IMG/VR virus record: IMGVR_UViG_3300050821_009576
Location: 1 to 46,051 of that record
Length of the DNA stretch: 46,051 nt
DNA from: a virus
Reading direction: 5' to 3' (one strand)
The notes under the pieces were generated by a model. That model worked only from the letters and a program-made list of their open reading frames with translations. It was not told the DNA's origin and ran no database searches. Position numbers and translations under genes: made by a program. Positions 6,343-16,667 of this stretch are shown in pieces. The stretch's first letter is position 1. Each line of letters opens with the position of its first letter.

Positions 6343-9141
6343 ATGGGAACTGTACCTCCAATCTCCGCAAAAATAAATTTAGATATAACTGACTGGCTAA
6401 ATGGCACAAGTAAGGCTGGGCCTGCCATGGCCCAGATGGCCTCTGACGTTCAGAATGCAATTAGTAAGATGAACGCAGAAATGGCTAAACAAGTAGAAGC
6501 AATGGAAGAAGTGGGAGAGCAATTTGAAAAACTAAAAAATACTCATCGTGGTGCTTATGCATCAATGCAAGGGGATATGGGAAAATCTGTCCAAATGTAT
6601 TTGATGCTTGATAGGACATTTCGTGTTGGCCTTGATCGTGAAATGTATGCAGTAATGGCTGCGTTTCCTGTTTTCCAGAAATTCCTAGCTCTTTTGTATG
6701 ATGTTCCTGCAGTCACCCCTCTTCTTTTAAGCGCGATGCTTTTAAAGAGTGGTATTGAGGAACTTATTAAGGTGTGGAAACAAGCTTCTGAAGCTGCTGG
6801 TAATTTAGCAAGGGAAGAAGAAGGATTGCTAAATGCAGGGATAGCTGAGACTGATTCTCTTAAGGTTCAAAGTGATCAACTAGATATAACAATAGCGAAA
6901 TTTGAGCATAAGCCAGTTAATTATATGGCTTTAGCAATTGATGAAGATAGACAGAAGATGGATCAGTTAGTTTCATCATTTTCTTCTGGTTTTAGCCAAA
7001 TAGACGCTATGTTAAAAGATAGCTCTGCTCATATAGGTTGGGTTGGAGCTTCACTTGGAACAGTTATAAATGCTGCTAAGGATTTTGTGGATTGGATTAA
7101 CACTGGGAAAGATAAACCTTTAACGATAGTTCATACTGATACAGCCCAACTTGAAAGTATTAAAAAAGCAAATGATAGACTTAAGGAACTTACTGTTACA
7201 TATGGAATAAGTACAGGTGAAGCACTTGCAAATAATGAGGCTATAGATGCATCGGCGGCAGCTACTAAGTATGATGTGGAAATGACTGCAGCTTTAAAGG
7301 ATGAGATAAAGAAGTTAAGTGCCGAGCGTAATAACCTCCAAACGTTTGGACCTGATTGGAAGATGCAGTATGATGAATTAGGGACAGCGATAGCTAGATA
7401 TGGTATGATGCTTAACAATTTTACACAGGAGCAGAAAAACACAGATAAGGAGAACCAAGCTAGGCTGGACCAGGAGGCAAAAGAAAACTTAACCTTAGCT
7501 CAGCAGATAGAAAAGGCTAAGCTTGATGCTTGGAAGAAAACAGAGTTAGATAAAATAGATGCTACTGAAGCAGCAGCAAAAAAAGAGTTTGACTTAGGAC
7601 GTACTACTCAGGAACAACTTACAATAGCTTTACAAACAGCTATTAATGCTAGGGCTGATATTGAGAAGAAGTATCTAGCAAATGAATTAGCTATGGTTGG
7701 TAAAAATGTTGATAAGCAGAATGAAATTTACAAGATACAAGCTGAACAGAAGGACATACCTTTAAAACGACAAACTTCCTTAGGTCGAGTTGATGTTGAA
7801 GTAGAAGATGCTGCTAGAAAACGACTAGCTATTGAATTTAGGATGTTAGATGCTAAACAACGGATAAATGCTATTGAAGCGTCGAGTGAGTTAGAACATT
7901 CTAAAATAATGCTGGGTATGCATAGGGAGACGGCGGAAGAAAACTTTGCTATACAACGATCCGTTGAGAATCGGAGTTGGCAAAGTAATCGAGATATGCT
8001 CCTAAAGAAAATTGGAGATCTTGGTCCAGCAAATGAGAAAACTAAAGATGAGATAACAACACTGTTTCAACAACTAGAAGCATTAGATAAGGAACATGTA
8101 GCTAAAGACCAAGCAATTAGAGATGCTGCTCAAGAAGAAGAATATAACAAGGAGCAATCTTATTATCAGTCTGTTATTAGTCTACAAGAGAGTCGAGCTC
8201 AACGAGAACTAGATTTAGCTATAAGAAAAAATACGGGGATATCTGGCTCGTCCTCTAAAAAGCAATATGAAGCTCAAAGAGCAGCTATTGAAACTTGGCA
8301 TAATCAGGAACTGAGTTTAATAACAGGTCAGATGCATACTTTAGAAGCCGAACAAAAGACTGGAACTCAGGAATACATTGACCTTATAAACCAAAGAGAA
8401 GCTAAAGATGCTGAGTATTATGCAAAGTTGGACGCTCTAGAGAAAAAGGAGCATCAAGCGTGGAAAAAACTTCAAGAACAGATGAAATCTGAGTTTAATA
8501 ATACAATTGATTTGTGGTTAAAGGGTCAAGGTCGGATGTCTACTAACTGGCGAAATATGCTTGATCAGATGGGTTTGTCAGTTTCAAATATGTTGTTACA
8601 ATGGGTTGAGAAGGAAGCTGCTGCCATGATAAAGAATCTGGCGTTGCATGAAATGCACCAAATAGAACTAACTATGGTGACTGCTCAAGGTGAAGCAACA
8701 AGGGCGGCAATTGAGGACGCACATTCTCTCAAAGCTATCTTCCATCTAGCGAATGAAGGTGCAGCAAGAGCTTGGAGTAAGCATGCCGACAACCCAATTA
8801 TAGGAGCTGCATTAGCGGCTGGTACTTGGGCAGCAATTATGGCTTACGCTATGTTTGAGAAAGGTGGTGTTGTTGGTGGATATGGCTTTCAGTATAGCAA
8901 TGAAGTCCCTATCCTAGCTACACCTGGTGAACGTGTTCTGACTGTTGACCAGACAAATAAATTCCACCAGATGGTTGATAGTCATAGAGAGGGTGGGAGT
9001 GATAAGAATGTTCATTTTCATTACTCCCCAAGTATTCAAGGTATTGATGGTGCCTCGGTTCAGCGCATGGCTCAAAATCATGGGCGAGTATGGGAGCGCC
9101 AAACACATCACATGTTGCGGGTTAAGGGGTTAGTTCAATGA
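6343..9141 (+). CDS. Tail tape measure protein
   Basis: 932 residues, the usual tape measure: long helical coiled-coil stretches rich in A, E, K, Q (about 380-740), hydrophobic segments near residues 100-145 (VMAAFPVFQKFLALLY, PLLLSAMLLKSG), and a Gly-rich C-terminus (EKGGVVGGYG, ILATPGERVLTVDQ) that is a common end of these proteins. It sets tail length and is injected with the DNA. At about 0.15 nm per helical residue, a tail near 140 nm would be expected (estimate only). The tail tip gene starts inside its stop (ATGA). Confidence 0.9.
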   Translation: MGTVPPISAKINLDITDWLNGTSKAGPAMAQMASDVQNAISKMNAEMAKQVEAMEEVGEQFEKLKNTHRGAYASMQGDMGKSVQMYLMLDRTFRVGLDREMYAVMAAFPVFQKFLALLYDVPAVTPLLLSAMLLKSGIEELIKVWKQASEAAGNLAREEEGLLNAGIAETDSLKVQSDQLDITIAKFEHKPVNYMALAIDEDRQKMDQLVSSFSSGFSQIDAMLKDSSAHIGWVGASLGTVINAAKDFVDWINTGKDKPLTIVHTDTAQLESIKKANDRLKELTVTYGISTGEALANNEAIDASAAATKYDVEMTAALKDEIKKLSAERNNLQTFGPDWKMQYDELGTAIARYGMMLNNFTQEQKNTDKENQARLDQEAKENLTLAQQIEKAKLDAWKKTELDKIDATEAAAKKEFDLGRTTQEQLTIALQTAINARADIEKKYLANELAMVGKNVDKQNEIYKIQAEQKDIPLKRQTSLGRVDVEVEDAARKRLAIEFRMLDAKQRINAIEASSELEHSKIMLGMHRETAEENFAIQRSVENRSWQSNRDMLLKKIGDLGPANEKTKDEITTLFQQLEALDKEHVAKDQAIRDAAQEEEYNKEQSYYQSVISLQESRAQRELDLAIRKNTGISGSSSKKQYEAQRAAIETWHNQELSLITGQMHTLEAEQKTGTQEYIDLINQREAKDAEYYAKLDALEKKEHQAWKKLQEQMKSEFNNTIDLWLKGQGRMSTNWRNMLDQMGLSVSNMLLQWVEKEAAAMIKNLALHEMHQIELTMVTAQGEATRAAIEDAHSLKAIFHLANEGAARAWSKHADNPIIGAALAAGTWAAIMAYAMFEKGGVVGGYGFQYSNEVPILATPGERVLTVDQTNKFHQMVDSHREGGSDKNVHFHYSPSIQGIDGASVQRMAQNHGRVWERQTHHMLRVKGLVQ

Positions 9142-9803
9142 GTAGCTACCCAACACTTATCCTTCCACAAGGCATAAGCTGGAAATTTCGTAAAACGGCG
9201 AAATTTAATAACATTCGCCAAGATTCTCAATCTGGAAAGCATCCAGCTATGGCTACGTTACAATATGGAGTCAATTACGAATTTTCTCTCAACTGGTCCT
9301 ACTTGAAGAATATGGGAGTAACCACTTCTGACGATCTTCGGTATGTTCAAGAATTCTATGAGGGAAATCGTGGTAGTTTTGGGTTGTTTATCTTTGATCC
9401 AACCACTAGAAATCTTGAAAAGCTATACTGTGTTCAAGATACTACGCAGCTTAGTAATGGTGGTTCTGGCAAAACGGATGGAGTTAACGCAAAGTTTCCA
9501 CTTTGGCGTTCAACAAACATTATGGGTGGTGGACTTTACACCTTGTGTGAGCGGATTCAGAACATAACTGGTCTCTATGGGATCTCACTTGGTGGTGTTA
9601 CTCAAGCATGGGGATCATTTACTCAGACCAACTTTCCAGCTTCTGTTATTTTTAACAGTGTACCAGCAGCTGGACAGGATATAGTTTGGTGGGGTTCTTA
9701 CTCGTATATTTGTCAATTTGCGGAAGACTCTCAGGATTTTGATGAGTTCTTATACCAACTCTGGTCGCTTGACTCCTTAAAGTTAGAATCTATCCAACTC
9801 TAA
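9138..9803 (+). CDS. Distal tail protein, DUF2460 type (GTA gp12-like)
   Basis: 221 residues. Opens with PTLILPQGISWKFRKTAKFN, has a beta core with YEFSLNWSYL, and the FYEGNRGSFGLFIFDP segment characteristic of DUF2460 ('f...~G....F.f.DP.d'), then CVQDTTQLSNGGSG. DUF2460 proteins form the distal tail ring in gene transfer agents and related siphophages. It starts by ATGA overlap with the tape measure and is followed in order by DUF2163, NlpC/P60 and the giant tip gene, the same order as in GTA tails. Confidence 0.75.
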   Translation: MSSYPTLILPQGISWKFRKTAKFNNIRQDSQSGKHPAMATLQYGVNYEFSLNWSYLKNMGVTTSDDLRYVQEFYEGNRGSFGLFIFDPTTRNLEKLYCVQDTTQLSNGGSGKTDGVNAKFPLWRSTNIMGGGLYTLCERIQNITGLYGISLGGVTQAWGSFTQTNFPASVIFNSVPAAGQDIVWWGSYSYICQFAEDSQDFDEFLYQLWSLDSLKLESIQL

Positions 9804-9804
9804 A

Positions 9805-10749
9805 ATGAAAAACTATTCCACTGACCTCGTTAATCTGCTAGCGTCTAAAGTTCGACTGTATAAAGTGCATTTGTTCAAAATTGGACCTACGCTGAATGGA
9901 CAATTCATTTATGCAACTGATGGTGGTGAGCACATAGTTTTCAATGGACAAAAATATGAAGCTTCAAAGTTTGGGATGTGGGAACGTGACTCAATAACTA
10001 CAAAAATTGGGTTTGAATCTAGTCAGTGTAAGCTAACTGTCTTCTGTGATAATAGACTCCTTGTTGACTTCCCAGGTTTGAATAATGTGCAGATGCTTGA
10101 TGGTTTCAAGAAAGGTCTACTAGGCGGAGCACCCGTTACTATTTACTGTGCTTACATGCCAGTGTATGGTCAAGTTACTGGCCCAACGGGTGGTAGTCTT
10201 GTTGAGACAAAGTTTGTGGGCATGGTTACTAGTATTGAGTCGCTTGGTTTTACTAAGGCGGAGATCCAGCTTCAAGATATGATGTACTTGTTGAATATTC
10301 AAGTACCTCGTATGATCTTCCAATCTTCATGCTCCAACGTTCTGTATGATGCAAAGTGTACATTGGCGGCTGCTAACTTTACCGTAAGTGGATCAATTGG
10401 AGGAGTGATCAATAATGTTTCCTTCTACCCAGCTTCTCCTTATCTTAGTACAAGAAGTGCTGCTGGTACCTTTACACAAGGTAAACTAACTTGGACTAGT
10501 GGGAATAACAATGGGCTTACAGCGTTTGTCTTAGCTTGTGGTGGAACTCCTCAAATACTTACGCTTGATGTGCAGCCAATCTTTCCAATGCAAAATAACG
10601 ATAACTTTAAGGTAGCCGAAGGCTGTGATAAGTCATTAAACTCTTGTTTAAACCTACAACCAACTATTAATCCAACATCTCATTTGGCGATGGCTTACCA
10701 CAATTTCGCGGGCCAGCCTTACACACCTGTTCCTGAAACTGCTATATGA
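9805..10749 (+). CDS. Tail hub/baseplate protein, DUF2163 type (GTA gp13-like)
   Basis: 314 residues. N-terminal beta domain (LYKVHLFKIG, FIYATDGGEHIVFNGQKYEA) followed by ITTKIGFESSQCKLTVFCDN and the C-terminal cysteine motif (FQSSCSNVLYDAKC, then C near KSLNSC). DUF2163 proteins from GTA-like tails share the 'C....d..C' pattern and act as the hub that binds the distal ring and the tip. The start lies 1 bp after the previous stop and the end overlaps the peptidase gene (ATGA), so the four tip genes are translationally coupled. Confidence 0.7.
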   Translation: MKNYSTDLVNLLASKVRLYKVHLFKIGPTLNGQFIYATDGGEHIVFNGQKYEASKFGMWERDSITTKIGFESSQCKLTVFCDNRLLVDFPGLNNVQMLDGFKKGLLGGAPVTIYCAYMPVYGQVTGPTGGSLVETKFVGMVTSIESLGFTKAEIQLQDMMYLLNIQVPRMIFQSSCSNVLYDAKCTLAAANFTVSGSIGGVINNVSFYPASPYLSTRSAAGTFTQGKLTWTSGNNNGLTAFVLACGGTPQILTLDVQPIFPMQNNDNFKVAEGCDKSLNSCLNLQPTINPTSHLAMAYHNFAGQPYTPVPETAI

Positions 10750-11177
10750 CCGACGATCTTAGAAAAGCGTTGTGTGATGAAGCAATCACCTGGCTAGGCA
10801 CACCCTATCGTGCAGCTGGTAAAATAAAGGGAGTCGGTGTTAATTGTGCACAATTTCTATATCTAGTTGGTAAAGCTAGTAATGTATTGAAAGAAGATGT
10901 ACCTGAACCTAGTTGGTACACACCACAGTTTGCACAAAATAATAAGGAAGAGCGACTAATCAATTACTTAATGGCGTATGGAGCTACTGAGATTGAGTTG
11001 GACGCTGTAAAGCAGGGAGACATTATAGCATACAAGAGTGGCTTATCGCATGGACATCTCGCTCTTTGTTTAGGCCTACCTCAGATTATTCACTGTACTC
11101 CTCCTTTCGGATGTCAGTTAGGTATGTGGGAAGATGGGAAGTTAAAACAATTCAGTAAACGTTTTTTTACATTCTAA
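10746..11177 (+). CDS. Tail-associated NlpC/P60 peptidase (GTA gp14-like)
   Basis: 143 residues. NlpC/P60 fold with a likely catalytic Cys34 in GVNCAQF, His104 in SHGHLALCLG, and a third polar residue at His116 in IIHCTPP. In GTA-like tails this protein opens peptidoglycan during DNA delivery. ATG overlaps the stop of the hub gene (ATGA) and the giant tip protein starts 5 bp after its end. Length matches the family core with no extra domain. Confidence 0.8.
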   Translation: MTDDLRKALCDEAITWLGTPYRAAGKIKGVGVNCAQFLYLVGKASNVLKEDVPEPSWYTPQFAQNNKEERLINYLMAYGATEIELDAVKQGDIIAYKSGLSHGHLALCLGLPQIIHCTPPFGCQLGMWEDGKLKQFSKRFFTF

Positions 11178-11181
11178 AACT

Positions 11182-14100
11182 ATGGGAATCTTTCGGCCAA
11201 AAAATCCCGGTCAGCCAAGATATAGTGGCAAACTACATAATCTACAATTCACAGAGTCAATTTTCGGTACTTGTGTACCAATTGTATTTGGTACGCCTAG
11301 AGTCCATGGAAAGCTGTTATTCTATGGTGGATTTAACGCTCAAAAGTCAAAGAACTCTGCTGGTAAGGGTATCTTTGGCGGTAAGGCAACTCAATTTATT
11401 TACTATGCTGATAACTTACAATGTTTAGGTCAGGGATCCGGTAGTGATCATTGTCGAGGAATAATCAATGTCTGGGATCAGAACGGAAGAATGGCGAACC
11501 AGAATAGTAACTATAATTATCTGATCGCATCGCCGTATACTGTCCAGCCATCTACTAACCCAGTCATTTCGGCTGACTTAGGAGTTTACCAACCAGGTGT
11601 TGTAATTACGATGCCGACTGACAACTACGGATCTGGGAATGCTTCTAGTACAGTCGTAAATGTAACACAAAACGCAGTCTTTAAACATGTTCCAGGTGGC
11701 CCACAGGGACCGCAGCAGTATACCTTTGATCCTAGTTCTGGCACCTACTCCTTCCATGCCTCTGATGCTGGCAAGACTGTAACTATTATCTATAATACTG
11801 TCTTTTCGTTATACTACGAAGCTACAACTCAGGCAGCCGATATTCCCACTAGTACTATTCCACCACAGATCTCAACTGACAATCAGCAGTATTTTTACAA
11901 GGATAATGGTGTTGTTTACGTTCAAACTGGCCAACCACTGATTAGAGATTCTGATGATAGTAGTTCAGAACCAAGTCAACCTGGTCACTATAACGTTAAG
12001 ACAGGACCGATAAGTGATACTAGTCCAGGAGGCTTTTACACCTTTAATAGAGCGGATGCGGGCCAGTTTGTCTTCATCTTCTATGAATACACATCTAGTG
12101 ATGCTGAACTAACTAACTCCAGCAATCTTAATCTAACATTCTTTGGAGGCACTCTTTCACAGGCGCCATGGTCTTACTGTATTTCAAAGTATCCAGGTCA
12201 GGTGTTAGGATACAATGGTATATGCTACGTAGGATTCAATCCTATGTATCTTGGAGGCTCTGCACTAGTTCAACCTTACAACTATGAGCTTGGTGGCCTA
12301 TGCATGTTTGGTGGTGGAAACTTAGATGCACATCCACTAGATTGTATCTTTTCAATTCTAACAGATCCACTACTTGGTGTAGGATTTCCTATACAGAATC
12401 TAGATAGTTGTTTACCCTCAACTGCTGACTTTAGTGATGGTCAGCCTCACAACTGGGCTGGTAGCACAAATCCAACTTCCATTGTTTCTGTAACTGGACA
12501 AGGTTCATTCTCAGGTGCGTTAAAGGTATCTAGTCGAGATAACAATACAGCATTTAATACTGCAGTTACACCTGGTCAAAGGATTTTTGTTAGTGGTTGG
12601 TTAAATTCTCAAGGACTTGCTGGACATCCAAGTGATAGTAATACGTGGAAGTTAGGCATTGGGATGTTCGGTAAAAATAGTAGTGGAGCAGTTGTATCTT
12701 ACTTAATGACTAGTAGGTTACAAATACCGTCAGGTCAAGATTGGACGTATGTTTGGGATTACATAACCATACCTTCCGGTGTAGCTTCAGTTGACGGCTG
12801 GGTACAAGTTGATGGGCCAGTTAGTACCTCTCCCTACTTTTCCTTAGCAGCGATGCCGACCTTCTCGACTATGATGCCTAACTCATGGCAGGATGCCTAC
12901 AACTACTGGGCAGCATCAAATTATCTAATTTCAAAGTCAATTGATACTCAGTCTTCAGTATCTGAGATTTTTGATGAGCTTGTTAAGGTTGGAAATGTAG
13001 GGCCTGTCTGGTCTGGTGGAATCCTAAAGATGATTCCTTATGGTGATACGTCAATTACTAATAATGGTTATGTTTACGTACCTCCGTTTACTACAGGAAA
13101 TCCACCGCCAACCCTGACGTGGGACGACTTACTAACCGATTCGAGACCCGGAGAGAAGACAAGTACTGATCCGATTGAAGTTACTCAGAAGGCCCCACAA
13201 GATTGCTTAAACTATGTCCAGTGTCAGTTCATGAATAGATTGAATGACTACAACAATGAGCTGATTCCTGAACAAAATGATGCTTTCATAGCAACTTATG
13301 GATTTAGGCCTGAAAGTAGTCAAAGCTGGGACTTTATTACTACGCATCAGACTGCTGCTTGGGCCTTGAATCTTCGTTTGAAGCGTAATCTTTACATTCG
13401 GAATACATATAAGTTTAAGTTGTCTTTCTACTGGTCTCAGTTGGAACCAATGGATATGTTGGTTCTTCCAACAGGTGAACCAATTAGAATTACACAGATT
13501 ACAGATGACTCTGAAGGTAAGTTAGAGATTGAAGCTGAACAATGGTCGTATGGGACAGGAAATGCTACAATTTATCCAAAGCAGCAGCCTACTAGTTTTC
13601 TTCCAATTTATTCTCAGGCATTACCAGGTAATACTTCTCCAGTCATCTTTGAAGCTACACCACAATCTGTACTTGCTAAACCAAATTGCTTACAGATCGC
13701 TGTTGCTGGTGAAAGCGATCAGTGGGGTGGTTGTGAGATTTTTGTCTCACAGGATGGAAACGAGTATGTACCTGTTGACAATATGGACAGCCTTGGAAGA
13801 GTAGGTACGATTTCTAACATTATGGGAATCGGAGTTGACCCAGATACGGTTAGTACACTAGCAGTTGATATGACGATTAGTGAGGCTCAACTAGTAACGG
13901 TTACTCAGGCGCAAGCGGATCAGTTCGCTTCTCTCTGCGTTTTGACTAATACCTCAGGTGATGTTGAGCTTGTATCATATGAGACTGCAACTGAAACTGC
14001 TGTAGATCGTTACAACCTAACTTACCTAAGGCGTGGTGTCTATGGAACAACGATGGGAAACTGGTATGTAGGTGACTTCTTTAGTTATCTAGGAATTAGT

Positions 14101-15735
14101 GGAGTTTTCGAGTACCAATATCCTGCTCAGTATGTAGGAAAGACGGTTTGGTTTAAGTTTGCTAGCTATAACATGGCTCACTTACAGCAGCAGGATCTAG
14201 CTAACTGCAAGGCTTATCCATACATTATTCAAGGAACAAGTCTTCAACCTCCCTCGGGTGGTACATTTCATACTCAGCCTCCTGTGGTTCTTAGTGCACA
14301 AGCGACTACAGGAATTCCATCAGTTGTAAGTTTGGTCGGTAATGTTACAGCTTATACTTATAACGATTCACCTCACTCAGGTCCAGTTGGTGCTTACATA
14401 TGGAAGAATCCTGGTGATGTTGGGACAGGTACTCCTAGAACTACTAGTGGTGCCCTTGGAACTATTACAGGTAGTTCGTTAATGTTTGATACAGGTGGCT
14501 TGGGGACAAGTATTGGTCCAAGTAATCCTGTAAACTGGACAACGTTAGATAATACTGGTGCAGTTACTGGCACCACTCCTCTTTTTCCAGCGGGTCAGCC
14601 TGAAAGTGCGGGTTATTCAGATTTTAACGTTTGTGTTATTGCTACTTTATCTATTCCTGCTCCTGGAACATACAACTTTACTATTCAGTACAAAGATCAG
14701 GTAATGCTTGGGGTTGGTGGTGGAGCTACTGTCTCAACTGGCTATCAGACAGGTGTATTTGGGCAGACGAAGTCAGTCATTAGTAATTTACCTTTAGTTT
14801 TTGTTGGGACACTTGATGGTTCTGGTCATGGTCATACATCAGTAATATCTTTAACTTTTTCAGCTGCAGGTAACTACGATATTGAGCTTGATTGGGTTTA
14901 CTGGTTTCATAGTGGTCGTACAGCATGTTTATATCTTGGGAGTTCAACAAATATTCCTCCAGAACCTACTTCTGGAGGAACGCAAGGTCAGATTACAGTA
15001 GCAAACTTTACAGCCTTACTAAATAATCAGTCTGTAGCTTGTGTACCAACTCCAAGTGTAATCCAAAATCTAACTAGAGGTGCTTCTTACTACGTTTATT
15101 ACATTGACAAAGCCTTTGCCGGTGGAAACATAGTTCCCTACGTAACGCAGAACGTAAATGATTTCTTAAATATTACAGGTTATCATCAGTTGCTTGGACA
15201 AAATGTTGATGGGTCTGTAACTATCCCAACTTCAACTACTACTATGTTTTTGACTAAAGCACCACCCGGAGCCGCACCTGGAAATGCACCTAAACTACAT
15301 GGAGTACAATACCAAATACTAGGCTCAACGACACCAATAACTCCACCTCATTATGCTGCTGATGGAAATCTAGTTAATGCTTGCGTCATTAGAGGCTATG
15401 TCGATGATAATAATGAAGTCTACGTTTGTGAGATTGATTTCTTTGGCTTTGATATTGGTGTAAGCGGAGGTGAAACACTCTCGTATGATTCTGTTCTCTA
15501 TATTGATTGTTCAGCTAGTGGTCCACTTGCTGGTGGAAATGGTTCTATAGAAGTTTTTGTTGGTAAGAAAGGTGTTACAACAATCATTATAAATACAGCA
15601 GGGCCACGTACGGTTGGAACAGTTCAGATTCCTTCAGGTACAGATTTGAGTTCAGTCATTGTTAAGGCAATTGCGATAGGAGTAGTTGGTCAAGATCCTG
15701 TTGAAATCAAGATATACTCCATGTACATCCAGTAA
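11182..15735 (+). CDS. Giant tail tip / host specificity protein (GTA gp15-like) with carbohydrate-binding insertions
   Basis: 1517 residues. N-terminal segment (FRPKNPGQPRYSGKLHNLQF, VPIVFGTPRVHGKLLFYGGF) is the usual start of siphophage tip proteins. A tail-tip hub region is seen around residues 650-790 (LTWDDLLTDS, AAWALNLRLKRNLYIRNTYKF, QLEPMDMLVLPTGEPIRITQI). Inserted: beta hairpins (FDPSSGTYSFHASDAGKTV; FNRADAGQFVFIFYEY), a CBM-like jelly roll (about 420-560) and a PA14-like domain (about 1120-1260, DQVMLGVGGG and WVYWFHSGRTACLYLG). It binds the host surface and anchors the fibres. No SD is obvious; start position is coupled to the peptidase gene. Confidence 0.75.
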   Translation: MGIFRPKNPGQPRYSGKLHNLQFTESIFGTCVPIVFGTPRVHGKLLFYGGFNAQKSKNSAGKGIFGGKATQFIYYADNLQCLGQGSGSDHCRGIINVWDQNGRMANQNSNYNYLIASPYTVQPSTNPVISADLGVYQPGVVITMPTDNYGSGNASSTVVNVTQNAVFKHVPGGPQGPQQYTFDPSSGTYSFHASDAGKTVTIIYNTVFSLYYEATTQAADIPTSTIPPQISTDNQQYFYKDNGVVYVQTGQPLIRDSDDSSSEPSQPGHYNVKTGPISDTSPGGFYTFNRADAGQFVFIFYEYTSSDAELTNSSNLNLTFFGGTLSQAPWSYCISKYPGQVLGYNGICYVGFNPMYLGGSALVQPYNYELGGLCMFGGGNLDAHPLDCIFSILTDPLLGVGFPIQNLDSCLPSTADFSDGQPHNWAGSTNPTSIVSVTGQGSFSGALKVSSRDNNTAFNTAVTPGQRIFVSGWLNSQGLAGHPSDSNTWKLGIGMFGKNSSGAVVSYLMTSRLQIPSGQDWTYVWDYITIPSGVASVDGWVQVDGPVSTSPYFSLAAMPTFSTMMPNSWQDAYNYWAASNYLISKSIDTQSSVSEIFDELVKVGNVGPVWSGGILKMIPYGDTSITNNGYVYVPPFTTGNPPPTLTWDDLLTDSRPGEKTSTDPIEVTQKAPQDCLNYVQCQFMNRLNDYNNELIPEQNDAFIATYGFRPESSQSWDFITTHQTAAWALNLRLKRNLYIRNTYKFKLSFYWSQLEPMDMLVLPTGEPIRITQITDDSEGKLEIEAEQWSYGTGNATIYPKQQPTSFLPIYSQALPGNTSPVIFEATPQSVLAKPNCLQIAVAGESDQWGGCEIFVSQDGNEYVPVDNMDSLGRVGTISNIMGIGVDPDTVSTLAVDMTISEAQLVTVTQAQADQFASLCVLTNTSGDVELVSYETATETAVDRYNLTYLRRGVYGTTMGNWYVGDFFSYLGISGVFEYQYPAQYVGKTVWFKFASYNMAHLQQQDLANCKAYPYIIQGTSLQPPSGGTFHTQPPVVLSAQATTGIPSVVSLVGNVTAYTYNDSPHSGPVGAYIWKNPGDVGTGTPRTTSGALGTITGSSLMFDTGGLGTSIGPSNPVNWTTLDNTGAVTGTTPLFPAGQPESAGYSDFNVCVIATLSIPAPGTYNFTIQYKDQVMLGVGGGATVSTGYQTGVFGQTKSVISNLPLVFVGTLDGSGHGHTSVISLTFSAAGNYDIELDWVYWFHSGRTACLYLGSSTNIPPEPTSGGTQGQITVANFTALLNNQSVACVPTPSVIQNLTRGASYYVYYIDKAFAGGNIVPYVTQNVNDFLNITGYHQLLGQNVDGSVTIPTSTTTMFLTKAPPGAAPGNAPKLHGVQYQILGSTTPITPPHYAADGNLVNACVIRGYVDDNNEVYVCEIDFFGFDIGVSGGETLSYDSVLYIDCSASGPLAGGNGSIEVFVGKKGVTTIIINTAGPRTVGTVQIPSGTDLSSVIVKAIAIGVVGQDPVEIKIYSMYIQ

Positions 15736-15741
15736 GAAAAT

Positions 15742-16662
15742 ATGAAAAAACTATTGCTAGTTCTCTATTTCACCTTTGTGCCTCTACTACTTGCTCAGTC
15801 AGTTCAAGTTTCTGGGACTGGTGTTAGGAATGGAACTGGTGCACCGCTTAGTGGTGGCCAATGGTGTTTTGGATCTCAGTGCGTAAATGTAGCTAATGGA
15901 ACTTTCAATGGAACAGTAAATCTTAGTAGCGGCCAAGTTTCAACCGTTACAGTAACATCTTTAGGTAGTACAGTATTAACAGTTCCCTTCGTTTATATGC
16001 CTACAGGTGTTCCTTACAACTGGAATAGTTATGTTGCACCTACAAATGCTCAACTGACGGGCACTGGAAATCCATACTTACCCTGTTTTGTGGGATCTAG
16101 ATATACAGGTTCAAATGGTACACAATACTGCCAAAGTTACAACGGTCAAGCTTCCTGGGGCCAAGCACAGACACCTGTTCCTGCTGGTCAGTATACAGGG
16201 CATGGTGGTCCTATTTTTGCTTGTGTTTCTCCATGCCAGTATTCAGATATTGATAGTTCAATTCTGTATGTTGCTAAAGTTGAACAAGGATTTCCAACTA
16301 CAACATGGGTTGCTGTTAGTGGTGGTACTAGTGGAGCGTCGTTGACGTTTGGTTTTATTATTGGTAATGGTACGGCCGGGAATAATGTAGGGCCAGTGCT
16401 GATTGCAGCTCGTTCTGGTTCCCTTACAAAATGTAAGGTGGTAGTTAAAACTAGTGATGGAGCTACTCCCTTCACTTTCAAAATTAACAAGAATGGTACA
16501 AATATCTTTACTAGTAATCCTACTCTAGCTCCAGGAGCTTCAGGTATTTCAACATTTTCTACATTTACTTCTAATCCATTACTAATTGCTGCTGATGACT
16601 TATTTACTATTGATATTACCAGCGGCAGTGCAAACTGGGCGGTTACTATCCAATTGGAGTAA
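15742..16662 (+). CDS. Fibre/adhesin protein with Sec signal peptide
   Basis: 306 residues. Begins with a clear signal peptide (MKKLLLVLYFTFVPLLLAQS; likely cleaved after LLA), then a Gly/Ser/Thr beta domain with two short Cys-containing segments (WCFGSQC, FACVSPC). Its first 190 residues match the N-terminus of the long fibre at 18095, so one is a duplicate of the other. The C-terminal 100 residues form a distinct beta domain (SGSLTKCKVVVKTSDG). Signal peptides are unusual on phage fibres, which normally assemble in the cytoplasm. Confidence 0.6.
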   Translation: MKKLLLVLYFTFVPLLLAQSVQVSGTGVRNGTGAPLSGGQWCFGSQCVNVANGTFNGTVNLSSGQVSTVTVTSLGSTVLTVPFVYMPTGVPYNWNSYVAPTNAQLTGTGNPYLPCFVGSRYTGSNGTQYCQSYNGQASWGQAQTPVPAGQYTGHGGPIFACVSPCQYSDIDSSILYVAKVEQGFPTTTWVAVSGGTSGASLTFGFIIGNGTAGNNVGPVLIAARSGSLTKCKVVVKTSDGATPFTFKINKNGTNIFTSNPTLAPGASGISTFSTFTSNPLLIAADDLFTIDITSGSANWAVTIQLE

Positions 16663-16667
16663 GAACA

